DNA from: Margaritifera margaritifera
Taxonomy: Eukaryota; Mollusca; Bivalvia; Unionida; Margaritiferidae
Length of the DNA stretch: 64,000 nt
Reading direction: 5' to 3'
NCBI GenBank assembly: GCA_029931535.1
Contig: JAQPZY010001596.1
Location: forward strand, 1,614,001 to 1,678,000
The notes under the pieces are model-generated. The model saw nothing but the letters and a program-made list of their open reading frames with translations. It was not told the origin of the DNA and searched no databases. The translations under genes were made by a program, and so were the position numbers. Within the stretch, counting starts at the first letter, position 1; the number at the start of each line of letters is the position of its first letter. Below, in pieces: positions 34,211 to 45,177 of this stretch.

Positions 34211-34920
34211 AAGGAGATAATTGGACTAATTCACTGACCAAAAAACATCTGAAAAGCAGAGAAAATGCAAATGGGAAGAAAAAGACAAAGCCTTTGATGA
34301 AAAGCATCTTTATAAAGATAGTCAGTATGTGGTCTTTTTCCTTTCCTTTGCTGTGTTTTACCTCAACAAGAAATACTGCCACACAGCTTTTCAAATAGCT
34401 CAAAACTGTTACAATAGCAGTGAATCCAATCCTAATTACACTCCATTACAGCCTGTATTAAGCCTGTACCAGTATTAAAAGGCAATTACATCTAATGGAA
34501 GTTGCTACCACCACAGCGCTAGACTAAAAATTCAAAGTAATGGGGATATTGTAAGTATTTCCAAAAGCCTCAGTATTTTATAGTACCAGTATTTCCAGTT
34601 TTTCTACATTCTGACTGATCACAAGTAAAGAATCTTTGGTCCACATGACCCAGCTGGGCTGAATTCTTAAATGAAGAAATATGTCTTTATTTTCAAGTTT
34701 GTAATGCATACAGTACATCATTTATTGAGATATTTTCCAGGTTTCCTTCATTTATTTTTTACTGCCTCCAATTTCACTGCCTTTTCAGTACTCACTTATT
34801 ATAGCACTATTCTTAAGAGTCATAAAAATGTATGCTGTTGAAAAGCAAGATTGCCTCATACTGAAATACGGCAAATAAAAACTGGATTCATGATAATACA
34901 GTCATATCATTGATAGCATG
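34211..34920. other. No recognised feature
   Basis: AT-rich spacer. Confidence 0.4.
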
Positions 34921-35141
34921 TACCATATATACTCGCGTATAAGTCAATACCACCTGCAAACTGCATAGACCCAGATCTGCCGTCGCATAATGCACCAGCA
35001 TATCTGGGTCTATGCAGTTTGTAGGGACTAATCAGTAAAACAAACAACATTGACCCTGATCTGCCAGCGCATTACGCGACAGCAGATCAGGATCTATGTT
35101 GTTTGCATTTGGACTAGGCTTATATGCGAGTATAGACGGTA
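34921..35141 (+). mobile_element. Double-hairpin element, best full-length copy
   Basis: 221 bp including terminal TA on both sides. The outer arm TACCATATATACTCGCGTAT pairs with ATATGCGAGTATAGACGGTA. Hairpin 1 spans 34958-35020 (63 nt) and hairpin 2 spans 35042-35104 (63 nt), separated by a 21-nt linker. The hairpins are related to each other: stems GCATAGACCCAGATCTGCCG and ACATTGACCCTGATCTGCCA. Each has a self-complementary loop (CGCATAATGC or GCGCATTACGC). No coding capacity. The TA at both ends suggests mobilisation by a Tc1/mariner or pogo-type transposase. Confidence 0.92.
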
Positions 35142-35756
35142 CTATAATGAGGTGCTCTATAGTGAAGAACTTTCCAACATAGATAATATAGAGATGCATA
35201 CAGCTAATAAACACAAGGCTACATAATTTAGACATTTACAAATTTCAAACATACATTCAATGATAATACCTAAAATGATATTTAGCATGCAGAAATTGAA
35301 ATCATAGTAAATCTCAAATTTATCAGAAAATATTTTTGAAAAAGACATGAGATTATACAAAAACACTGTTTCATTGATCCTCACCACTTAACTTAATCTG
35401 TTGGTGGCTATGTCTTCAGAAACAAAGCACATTAATAATTCAAAGGAATTTATACACTTTATTCAGAAAGCTAAGGGGATGAAATTAAAATGGTTATAGT
35501 CAAACTTGATGATTAGTATGCCCATTTTTTACTGCCTCACAGCAGTGTACATTTCAAAACTAAAAAATGTGTGACTTAGAGGCCCCTATCAGGTGAAATA
35601 TGTGGGTAGTTTAGGAAAAAAAACAGGACTGCATATACCCTTACCTGTTTCTTGTTTATTCAAGAAATTCAAACACATATCAATATCTAAGGCACCTGCA
35701 TCATGGACCAACCAACTTCTGCAACAAACAATCACCACTCCCGCACTACACGCCCC
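35142..35756. other. No recognised feature
   Basis: AT-rich spacer. Confidence 0.4.
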
Positions 35757-36030
35757 GAATCAGTTGCTACTGAGCCAGACCACAACATAGTCCCGCCCAT
35801 AACCTCCCCATTCCCTCAAAACCATGTCCACTGTTTTAGGACAGTTATTGCAGCAGACAAGGAAACTGCAGGAAACCATGCCATAGTCAGACTCAAAACC
35901 AAATGCTGCTGAACCAGACCAGAACTTGCCCCTCCTCCCCGCCCCCATCCCCCCAAAACCGTGTCCACTGTTCAGGACAGGTTTTATTTTAGTAGACAAG
36001 GTGACCGTGCCATAGTCAGGCTCAACAACA
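35757..36030. repeat. Two-unit tandem repeat, about 141 bp
   Basis: Units start near 35769 and 35910 with GARCCAGACCASAAC, followed by CCAAAACCRTGTCCACTGTT, AGTAGACAAGG-type and CATGCCATAGTCAGACTCAA. Two ORFs on opposite strands are repeat shadows. Confidence 0.8.
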
Positions 36031-36626
36031 ACTGATTCAAAGCACACATTGCCACAAAAGTGAACTTCTATAGCAGAAACCAGCAAATCCAAGACCCGAG
36101 TGCCTGTGACCCTTTTCTATCAATGACACTGGCCCGTGCTCTAAAATGGTGTCCAAGCTAATCAAACTCTGTGTGACATTTCTGTCAGCCAATGAAATTG
36201 ATTGCCTTATGCTTCTTGGGAATTGAGCGTACTCTATGCAGTTTACTTGTGATGAGCTCGATTCAGTTAGTCTAAATTCAACCGTAACAATCTTTTATCT
36301 TTATTTTCTAAAGTCTTTTTTTAGGTGCCCTCTGGTGCCACAGAGGAAATATTCTTGCACATGGGCATAGCCTAAAATGAACACCGGTCTTTTTTAACTA
36401 TTTTTGTTGGTTTCAAATAGGCAGACTCTCATGCAATAAAAGCAGACACTGATTTTTTTCATAGGAAATATTCAAGAAGTTTCACATTATAAATATCTTT
36501 TTATCAACCTGAAGCTATGTTCTGTGGAATTTATACAAATATGCATTTCTCTTTGAAGAAAACAGTAGACTTTCCAGCTTTTAGCAGTCATGACTGGAGT
36601 ATTAATGGTTCAGAATACAATAACAA
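36031..36626. other. No recognised feature
   Basis: AT-rich spacer. Confidence 0.4.
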
Positions 36627-37095
36627 GAGTACCATGAACGGTACATTATACGCCCATCCCGTGTTTTTAATAGCCTTCTTTGTAGCCACTAGCAGGGCAT
36701 GGTTGACTTAGGAGATGACTGACTAACAGGTCTCAATGACCCTGACCTTCAAGATATGCAGTTTTTAACTAAACTTATCATACAAAAAAACGTGTTTTTT
36801 TTTTATTAAAATGACTTTGACCACTGACCTTTAAACCAAAGAATCAATAGGTTTCATTCTTACCTTAAGTACAAGCCATCCACAAAGTTTAGTCAAGCAA
36901 CTTATTCTAAAGCAAACATTATTGTGCAAAACCCATTTTCGTTTCCCCAGCTGCAATCCATCCAAAACGTTTTGTAAGATAGATTGTGTAAAACTGAAGT
37001 TATTCTGCAGAAACGAAAACTTTAACAGACAGATGGACTAACAGATGGTCATCATAACAATATATGATCCACCTTTTGGCAGGCATATAAAAATG
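36627..37095 (+). mobile_element. Compact TGACC-type repeat element with both ends
   Basis: The left end AACAAGAGTACCATGAACGG has a GTACC...GGTAC hairpin, followed by ACATTATACGCCCATCCC. About two internal units have ACTTTGACCACTGACCTTT and AGCCATCCACAAAGTTTAG. The right end is CAGACAGATGGACTAACAGA and GCAGGCATATAAAAA. Its left end is shared with 45178 and 63915. It has the pearl-like pattern of fixed ends and a variable tandem core. Confidence 0.7.
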
Positions 37096-37180
37096 AGCAG
37101 GGCAGATAATGCCTTTACCCTGTTTCAAAAGTGACATCCAAATCTAATCATGCCCTATGCTGTCTCCATCTTTATTTCGA

Positions 37181-37345
37181 GGAGCTGTTGTGGCTGATTG
37201 TTTAGCGTACTGCACCTTTGACCAGGCCAGGCTGGATCAGCCGCTGTGATGTGTATTAGGGCAAGATACTTTACTCTCATTGCCTCGACACAGTACCTTT
37301 CATGTGCTGATGTGCTATTAAAATACCATTCAATCAATCAATCAA
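37181..37345 (+). mobile_element. SINE, V-SINE/RUDI-like, B box deleted
   Basis: GGAGCTGTTGTGGCTGATTG opens the copy. Then TAGCGTACTGCACCTTTGAC jumps to CCAGGCTGGATCAGCCGC, so the B-box part is missing. It is followed by TTAGGGCAAGATACTTTACT, CTCATTGCCTC and TGTGCTGATGTGCTATTAAA, with an (AATC)n tail. It lies about 0.4 kb from the IA-2-like exon. Confidence 0.82.
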
Positions 37346-37739
37346 CCTTTCTTTGTTTGGCTGAATGTAACAAGTAATAAAAGCAGATACTCAAATGAGT
37401 TCATAGTAGTTAGAAAAATTGAAAGAAATACTTCTGAATGTGGAAAATATTTGTACCTACCACTACATAGGTATGTCAGAACCAAGCTTTTTGTTGCTGT
37501 TGTTGTACTTGTTGTTGATTAATATTATTCTGAAACTCAAGTTTTTAAATACAAAGCTGGAAAAATATCATATCACAGCCATGTGGACTTGAACCAACAA
37601 CCATAAGATTCTGAAATATTCCTACTTGACAAAATATTTAACACCAACTGGCATTCACACCTCACAACTAGGTAAAATTATGTAATGTACTCAGTATCCA
37701 TGATGACGGTGTTTGCAGTTTTATATTTGGTATACTTAC

Positions 37740-37822
37740 TGGCTTTAGTGGCAACATCTGAGGCATTGACACCTGCTGTTATGTGTGGATCTACTCTGAA
37801 TGTCACTTTGTTTCCGATGACA
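37740..37822 (-). CDS. PTPRN-like: Internal exon of an IA-2/PTPRN-like receptor phosphatase
   Basis: An 83-bp exon on the minus strand. The acceptor is TTGTTTCAG before base 37822; the donor is GTAAGTAT after base 37740. It begins with the last base of a codon and ends with the first base of the next. The 27 complete codons begin VIGNKVTFRV and end GVNASDVATKA. This resembles the ME ectodomain of PTPRN/PTPRN2 (pattern VVGPxxTFxV...(V/L)xxxDVxxxA), the membrane-proximal part of a secretory-granule membrane protein involved in hormone vesicle biology. Neighbouring exons were not found with certainty. The short match rests on pattern recognition, so a different protein sharing the fold remains possible. 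Confidence 0.65.
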
Positions 37823-38049
37823 CTGAAACAATGAGATAAAGCAGAGATGAGAAAAAGATAAATTACTAATTACATATTTCTCACACGGGCCGAGAACGTA
37901 ATGTATGAATCCATAAATTACAAATTAAAATGTGAAATTAACTTGTCAAAACTATGTCCTCTGATGTTTTTAAGATGATGTATTGTTTAATTCACTTGGT
38001 AAATTCTTCTGACCTTCATCAATATAAATACTGACCCCCAAAAGAAAAG

Positions 38050-38234
38050 GAGCCATGTTAGCTTAGTGGTTAGCATGACAGAGTCAAAATCGAAAGGGTG
38101 CAGGTTAAAAAATCCTACCATCAGCCCAGCCTAGGTCGGCTGCAGTGGTGTGTCTTTGGGCAAGGCACTTTACTCCAATTGCTTCAGCACTAAATAACCT
38201 ACTTGTGTCGATGTGCCTTAAACACCAAACCAAA
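38050..38234 (+). mobile_element. SINE, V-SINE/RUDI-like, with a 12-bp target duplication
   Basis: Head GAGCCATGTTAGCTTAGTGG with an A box, and a degraded B box (GTGCAGGTTAAAAAATCC). Central block: GGTGTGTCTTTGGGCAAGGC, ACTTTACTCCAATTGCTTC. The 3' end GATGTGCCTTAAACACCAAA is followed by a CCAAA-type tail. CCAAAAGAAAAG occurs directly before (38038-38049) and after (38235-38246), a perfect 12-bp duplication, though the right copy merges with the tail. Confidence 0.9.
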
Positions 38235-38246
38235 CCAAAAGAAAAG

Positions 38247-39464
38247 AAACTTCTGCTTACTCATTATAGACATATTTAATGAGTTTAGTAAAAAACTGAA
38301 GATAGCAAAATACTGGACTATTAATTTGAGACATCACAACACTAATTAAGTTTCTTATATATTTCCTTTACTTTTCAACATTTCTGATGAAATTCAGTGC
38401 AATTAGTTATAATTTCAAATAAATCATCACTGTCTTACTTTACGCTACAAACTAACTTGGACACAATATATTTTAAAAATCACTAAAGGTTATGTTGCAT
38501 TTTCTGGAAATTGTTGCATTTGAAGGCTTTAATGCTGCTTTCTACTGAATACAAATAATATTCTTCACGGGTCAGCAGATATCTCCAGGAAAAGTCATAG
38601 ATAAAAAATTAATGATTTTCTTAGGTACAAGACTTATGGATGGAATAACATGATTGGCTCAATTAGTGTAGTGATACAGGATAGCATTGTGCTGTCATGG
38701 AAACCATTCCTTCTCACCTTATAGCCTAATATTTGATGCAGGTGTGTATGATACACATGTACTTTTTTACATTTATTTCAACACTGAAACCTAAAAATGG
38801 AAGTTTAAGGAGTTTACAGTTTGTTCATATTGATTTAATGCTAAAACTTTGAAATTCTGTCCATTTTATAGCCAATTTCAGTGAAAATTTATAAATATTT
38901 ATTAGTAGACAAGTCTTCCAAGAAATGTTCACCTAATTGGACATACTGATGGGCATGCAAAGATCAATTCTTATTAATTCTTACTAGCTAGCTCAGAAGA
39001 CTTCCATTACATTTCTGCATGGCTTTAGGAAACATTGGGAAAATATTCAACACATCCGACTCCATAACAAGATTTAAAGCTGCAATATGCAATGTCTGTA
39101 TTTTTTCACAAGTTTTGAACTTACTGAGCTGAAATCTATACGTTCTAATTGATTTACTTGAATTGATAATTTCACAAATTTTCAGTATCATTGGTTAAAA
39201 AAATTATTGAGTTTCAGGCCGATTTATTCTCACAGAATTGTAAGATTTCTCAATTACTTCAGTCTATTCCAGGATTTCCAAATCTGCAAATAGCCGAACA
39301 GAATCGTGGGGAAAAAATTTTTTTAAATATATTGGCAACAACGATAAGCTATTTATGTCAAAAAAGATGATTTCACCTCAAAATGATCGTTTCACTGTAC
39401 AATTTGTTTTCAAGAGAGATTTGGTAGTGATGCATGCACATATATTAAAGTATCCAGTTCATAT
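38247..39464. other. No recognised feature
   Basis: AT-rich, presumably intronic if the IA-2-like gene extends here. Short ORFs only. Confidence 0.4.
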
Positions 39465-39812
39465 GAAAACAGACAGCTTGACTAATCAGGGGTCCCCACC
39501 TCATTAACACTAATCTGTGAAAACAGACAACAGCTTGACAAATTGGGTGGTCCCCACCTCTTTAGCACTAATCTGTGAAAACAGGCAACAGCTTGACTAA
39601 TCCGGTGGTCCCCACCTCTTTAGCACTAATCTGTGAAAACAGACAACAGCTTGTCTAATCGGGTGGTCCCCACCTCTTTAGCACTAATCTGTGAAAACAG
39701 ACAACAACTTGATTAATCGGGTGATCCCCACCTCTTTAGCACTAATCTGTGAAAACAGACAACAGCTTGACTAATCGGGTGGTCCCCACCTCATTAGCAC
39801 TAATCTGCTTTA
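39465..39812. repeat. 58-bp tandem repeat
   Basis: About six units (for example starts at 39511, 39569, 39627), each with TAATCTGTGAAAACAGACAA, CAGCTTGACTAATCGGGTGG and TCCCCACCTCTTTAGCAC. Confidence 0.95.
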
Positions 39813-41189
39813 ATATCAGGACAGGGTGCACTGAAACTTTATGAAAGACTTAGTTTTATGGAATTCAAAGAGACTGTGTGAATTTCAGCAAAAATAAAAG
39901 AACAAACAAAACAAACTAGACATGGCAGCTTGAAGGCTACAATCGCTAACTGTAACTTCCTCAAAGAACACCTCATTTTGACCTTGCTGACAATTAAGCA
40001 TTTTTATTTTTGCAATGTTCAAAATGCACTAAAACTTAAAAGCCTTCCATTTTGATCTAAAAATTGTTTTAAACTATTTTATTTGTATATTTTGCAAAAA
40101 AGAAAGCAAATATTTACATGTTGCTAACTGCTTTTGACACATCTGAAATCCGAAGTCAAACACTAATACCGTCTATAACATCCATGGGAAAATTTTTGCA
40201 GACTTAAATTTTGTTTATTGTCTCAACCTGATCAGGAACCAAAAAGGTTAACTTCATTAACATTCTGCCACCAGAGATCAGTGACAAAACATAAATATTG
40301 GAAAACTGCACAATAAAAAAAATTAAACAGTCAAAAATATTTTAAGTTTGTAAAAACCTGACAATGCAGAAATTAATGTTCCGCAATATGGTAATGTCTA
40401 TTGACTCCTAGATCCTAGAGCTACAAATTTCTATCATCTAACTCAGGTAAACAGACTCAACTGGTGGACAAACATTTTGTAATTTGAGCATCTGAATATT
40501 AGGAACAACAGCAACTACTAGATTCTGAGAAAATCATTTAGCGCCAGTTTTCAAAATGGAATATAGAATTGTAAAGCCCTAGAAAATAATAATATTGTCT
40601 AGATGCTGTGTAGCGTAATTAATTTTCCTCTGGCATATTTGGATCAAGCGCACTTCTCACTACTTCGGTTTAATTGCAATACAAGGGCTTCATATGGTTT
40701 AAGACCTTTGAATTCCACAGCAGACTTAATTAGTTGAATAGGATCTGCACCAATATTTGTATGGTCTAAATGTATTCAAAAACTAATACATCCCTTTGGG
40801 GGATTGTTAAATTACACAAATAATTAAAAGTTTGAAAAATACTCCCATTTCTCCGACATTAATTTTTTTTCTTCATTTAAATACAAAATTGTTGTACACG
40901 ATACATTTTATGTGCAGTACTTACATATTTGGTAACTGTGGCAGATAGTAGGTATTTAAGAAAACATTTTGATGAGGAAGGAAGATATCTATGGGCCTGG
41001 ACTGCTTTAAAATCAATTTCCAATATTTTCAACAATAAATAAATGAATAAAAAAAATACTCACAAGATTCTCCTTTCAATGGAAGATTTATAAAATCTTG
41101 TTTTCATTGAAACGTTTTATAAACTTGAGAATAAATCTTTGTCAACCATTTATTATTATTAATATTGTTATTGTTCAAAGTGGCATTGC
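39813..41189. other. No recognised feature
   Basis: AT-rich spacer. A donor-like GTGAGTATT on the minus strand near 41061 has no adjoining open exon. Confidence 0.4.
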
Positions 41190-41760
41190 CACTGTGGTCA
41201 TATCACTTCTGGAACTACCAGTACTTCCTCTTGCCAGTACGAAAATATATTCCAGGACCAACTAGATATCATAAGAAGTCTATTGGTGAAAACCTCATGT
41301 TGATACAGCCATCCATTTGGGAAGAGTAGAGACAATAATATTTTTAAGATGTCTACCACTTGTCAAATTGACTTTCCATTTAAGACAAGTAGCAATAACA
41401 AGATTTTCAAGATTGCCACCATTGTGGCTACATTGGATTTCAGATCAGCACCATTTTAATTTAGGAAGAACTAGACGTCATAAGAAGTCTTTAGGTGAAA
41501 ACCCCACATTGATATGGCCATCCGTTCAGGAGGAGTAGTGATAACAAGATTTTCAATATGGCCACTATGATGGCCATATTAGATTTCTGAGCATCACAAT
41601 TTTCATTTAGGACCAACTAGACCTTGGGATGAATATATGTGTAAAGTTTCATGGCAATCCTCCAAGTAGTTTTGGAGAAGCAGCATTAACAAACTGGTGC
41701 TAAGAGGCACTCGGATGATGGACAACAGGCCATCCAATAAGCTCTTCTGGTCTATGACCA
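41190..41760 (+). repeat. 'AAGATGGCC' array, second copy
   Basis: About four units of the 30.3 kb family (GGACCAACTAGATATCATAA, GAAGTCT, GATTTTCAAGATTGCC, ATGGCCATATTRGAT). It ends in GACAACAGGCCATCCAATAA, GCTCTTCTGGTCTATGA. Confidence 0.85.
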
Positions 41761-41865
41761 ACAGAGGTAATACAATGGCTTAAACATTCTCATTCAAGGT
41801 CAAAAAGTCTAAAAACTTTTATTTTTTTAACACATATGTGAATCACGTCACTTCAAATAAATTGG

Positions 41866-42155
41866 GTTGTTCCACTTCCTGTACTTACCTATTCAATTTA
41901 GCCTAATAGGCTCTCCCACTGCTATGCTTAAAGGACAATAGCAAACACAAAATCACCCCAACAACTGTCAGTCAATTAATGATCTGTGGAATGGTGGTTG
42001 TTTACCTCTTAATGCCTTTACCTTTTCATCACATAATTATACAGTCTAGTGATTAACCTTTTAACCACCTGTTGGACAACTAAATGTATAAACTGTCCAG
42101 TGGTGGTTGTTTTACATAAGATGTAAGTGTGGAGCTATACAAATTGTGACTGTTT
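41866..42155 (+). repeat. Interspersed repeat B, copy 2
   Basis: Same orientation and block order as 8227-8475 (AATTGGGTTGTTCCACTT, TTAGCCTAATAGGCTCTCCC, ATGGTGGTTGTTTACCTCTT). No flanking inverted arms here. Confidence 0.65.
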
Positions 42156-42328
42156 ACTTTTTAAACAGGCTATAAGTTATGGGCATATCTTGCCGTTTCA
42201 AGAAAGTCTCTCTCTCGTTTTTTTTAAAGATATATTGGAAATTGTGTTTTTGTTGAGGGGTTTGAGGTTAAAGATCATGTTTTCTGTGTGACACACTGTG
42301 ATATGGCAGGTATGATTTAATGTATTTT

Positions 42329-42329
<1 letters not shown>

Positions 42330-42414
<85 letters not shown>
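42330..42414. repeat. (CT)n microsatellite
   Basis: CT dinucleotides with two TTT-type interruptions. It creates a spurious RERE-type ORF on the minus strand. Confidence 0.98.
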
Positions 42415-42417
<3 letters not shown>

Positions 42418-42765
42418 GAATAGATTATAAATAAATCTGCATACAATGTACATTTACGAGTGTATAGTGAAGAAATGACATAAAAATAAAATGCCTAAAA
42501 ACATACTCCAAACCACAACAAGTAGATTTCAAATATGAGATCATTTACAATAATTTTCCATATGATTGATCTGATCATGCAAACTGTCACTGACTCAACC
42601 TCTTACCATGATCGGTTTCCATTTGATATTCATTGTCAACTATTGTCAAAATACCTCGTTATCTCCATGACAAATGATAAAACTTTAAAGGCAGAACTCT
42701 TGTTGGAATATAATACCTAAACTTAGTTAACTAGCGATTTTACCTCTCATGACATTCATACCCAT

Positions 42766-42956
42766 ACCAACTGCAAACTGCATAGACCCAGATCTGCCGT
42801 TGCATAATGCACCGGCAGATCTGGATCTATGCAATTTGTAAGGACTAATCAGTAGAACAAACAACACAGACCCCGATATGCCAGTGCATTATGCAACGGT
42901 AGTTCAAGGTCTATGTTTTTTGCATTTGGACCCGGATTATGTGAGTATATACGGTA
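42766..42956 (+). mobile_element. Double-hairpin element, left arm lost
   Basis: Both hairpins are present (CTGCATAGACCCAGATCTGC with GGCAGATCTGGATCTATGCA; CACAGACCCCGATATGCC with a more decayed partner). The right outer arm TTATGTGAGTATATACGGTA is intact; the left arm is missing beyond ACCAACTGC. Confidence 0.88.
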
Positions 42957-43899
42957 TGTTTATAAACAATGGAGAAATCGGGCACAGATGAGTACTGATT
43001 GCTAACCAAAATCAAATGACTATGAAATTTAGATGAAGTGATTATCACTGAACTGGACTGCCAGCTTCTTAAGCTGTCAAAAGAATTCATGTTAGAATGC
43101 AGAAATCATGAAACAAATACACAAACCAAAATATTTTTTCTTTAAATTGAGAATTCATTTTAGGCAGCTATCGCAGGCATAGGCACTCATATTTTTCAGT
43201 AAAAAAAAGGACAAAACTATCGACAACACCCACTCACCTTCTCCAAATTAACACAAGGTGACGAGGTTCAAAATCTGCCCCCCCCCCCCTTCACCAATTC
43301 CATGCTAATAATTTTATCATGTCAGCATGTTCAGCATAAAGGAGACATTCCAGATTTATTTCCTATGTATCATGAAGTACTTTACTCATCATTTAATAAC
43401 CACATTTACGTGAAGTTTTTCTGTTGCTTTGTATCTTGTCTACTTGAATCAAATTTGAAGGCTACACTTATGTTGTGTCACACAGTGAAATATGTTACAT
43501 TCAGTTCTGATTGATGGTTATTGTTTGTTCCAGTCCAGGATAAACAATAACCACCAATCAGAACTTAATGTAGCTTATTCTCTGCGTGACACACTAGAAG
43601 TATTGGCATCCAAACTTGATCCAAGTATAAATAGATACAAAAAACAGAGAAACTTCGTGCAAAAGTGGTTATAAAATGATCTGTAAGGTACTTCAATTGT
43701 ACACGAGGAACAAGTTTGGAATGTCTCTTTTTATGTCAATATATGTAATCAGTGACTGAACGTGCTGACTGGATAAAAACAGTTGGCACAGAATCGGCGA
43801 GGGGGATAATTTTGTCACGAGTTTGTCACCTTGTGTAAATTTGTTAATTTGTTATAGAAAGGGAGTAGGTGTTGTAAATAGTTTTCCTTTTTCACTTAC
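42957..43899. other. Spacer with an unusual poly-C run
   Basis: A C-run near 43269-43280 and otherwise AT-rich. ORFs of up to 70 codons show no family signature. A GTGAGTGG donor-like site on the minus strand near 43242 lacks a good acceptor. Confidence 0.4.
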
Positions 43900-44045
43900 A
43901 GAAATGAGTGCCTTTGGCTGTGGCAGTTGTTTTGCATCTGGAGGAAGTACAATGTGATAAATTTGGTTGTTATTCATTTCTGCTCCCACACACAGACTTG
44001 TTCTATATGAGATTTTCCTTGCACGAGGAAACTGCACTATTTCTT
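43900..44045 (-). CDS. Candidate exon, product not recognised
   Basis: The minus-strand frame is open from an ATG at 44094 and reads through a GTAAGTGA donor after base 43900. An acceptor-like TTATCTTTAAAACAG ends at 44046. The peptide has non-repetitive, protein-like composition, with QFPRARKISYRTSLCVGAEM, then NNNQIYHIVLPPDAKQLPQP. Alternatively, with the ATG as start, it is a 65-codon first exon ending in phase 0. I cannot assign a family. It is on the same strand as the IA-2-like exon and 6 kb upstream, so it could be a poorly conserved upstream exon of that gene. Confidence 0.3.
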
Positions 44046-44889
44046 CTGTTTTAAAGATAACACCATAATGTCTTCCAAGTTTAAGTGAAGACATGAAATT
44101 GGTAATATGATGTTTTTAAAGCATTCATGCAGTGCAAAACAAAGGGCATGGTGGCCCAGATGAGTCCTTCATCCAATCAAATGGAGCTGCCTGAAATGGC
44201 CTAAAAGGTTGAATTGAAGTCACTGACAACTAACAGGTAGTCTGTTTAGAAGTATTTTTGTTACCTTGTCATGGATGAGAATCTCATATGAACAGATGCT
44301 AAGTCTATGTCTGTCTGTAATCTGCATACTGGAAATATAACCAATATGTAAACACACATACAAGGGCACCACCCTACCACTGAGAGACCTTTTAAAGATG
44401 AAAAGACCATCAAGTTGATAAGTGTATCGATAATGTATCGTATTGTAGGCTGTGTATCGTATTGTTTCACCCCCACACTATATAATCAATAAAAATGTCT
44501 GTTGATAATCTGGTCTCTCAAGACAGGTGGTCTCTCATTGCAGTGGCATCTCAAGAAAGGTTTTGCTGTAATATGGCCAACTGGTCTACAATGTTAACTT
44601 AATTGTCCTAAACAAAATGGACAAAATTCATGAAAATCGATGTTTTCCAGCTTCAAATCTATAATAAAAAGAAAATCTACATATTTTTTTTTACATGTAA
44701 GGAAATATTTCACTACTCAAGTGGAAACATTTTCTATTGTCATGAATGACTTCACCTCTTCCAAAAACACAATGTTTCCACATCATTCCTAGATTTTAAG
44801 AAGCTTCTTAGTCAACATTTACAGAAACAATCATTTGCATGATTCTGTGATATTCAATACGACTCGTCTTTAAAACAATGTTCTTTATG
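44046..44889. other. No recognised feature
   Basis: AT-rich spacer. Confidence 0.35.
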
Positions 44890-45151
44890 TACCCACCTGT
44901 AATGTTTTACACAGGTTCACTTCTAATCTTTGTATGAATCCTGTATGTATTCATATTTAATACCTTGTACATATTTTATAGTAGCAGTAGACCAATTATC
45001 TAGTTTTAATAGCATTGTTGTCTAAAGACACCACAACTTGTAAAAATTGTACAACACATACATGTAATTGTAGAAGGCCTCATGGAAGATTGGTCAGTTG
45101 ACCAAATGAGCTTCAACTTTAAATAAAGTTATTATTATTATTATTATTATT
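44890..45151 (+). mobile_element. LINE 3' untranslated end with (ATT)n tail
   Basis: GAAGGCCTCATGGAAGATTG, GTCAGTTGACC, then ACTTTAAATAAAG and (TTA)n. Similar to 25466-25554, 51555-51700 and 56380-56555. The upstream part (TTTAAGAAGCTTCTTAGTCA near 44798) may be the decayed C-terminus. Confidence 0.6.
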
Positions 45152-45177
45152 CATTAAATATTTCCTTATATCTACTA

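Noticed and set aside
42198..42446. Arginine/glutamate-rich ORF
   Set aside because: Translation of a (CT)n microsatellite.
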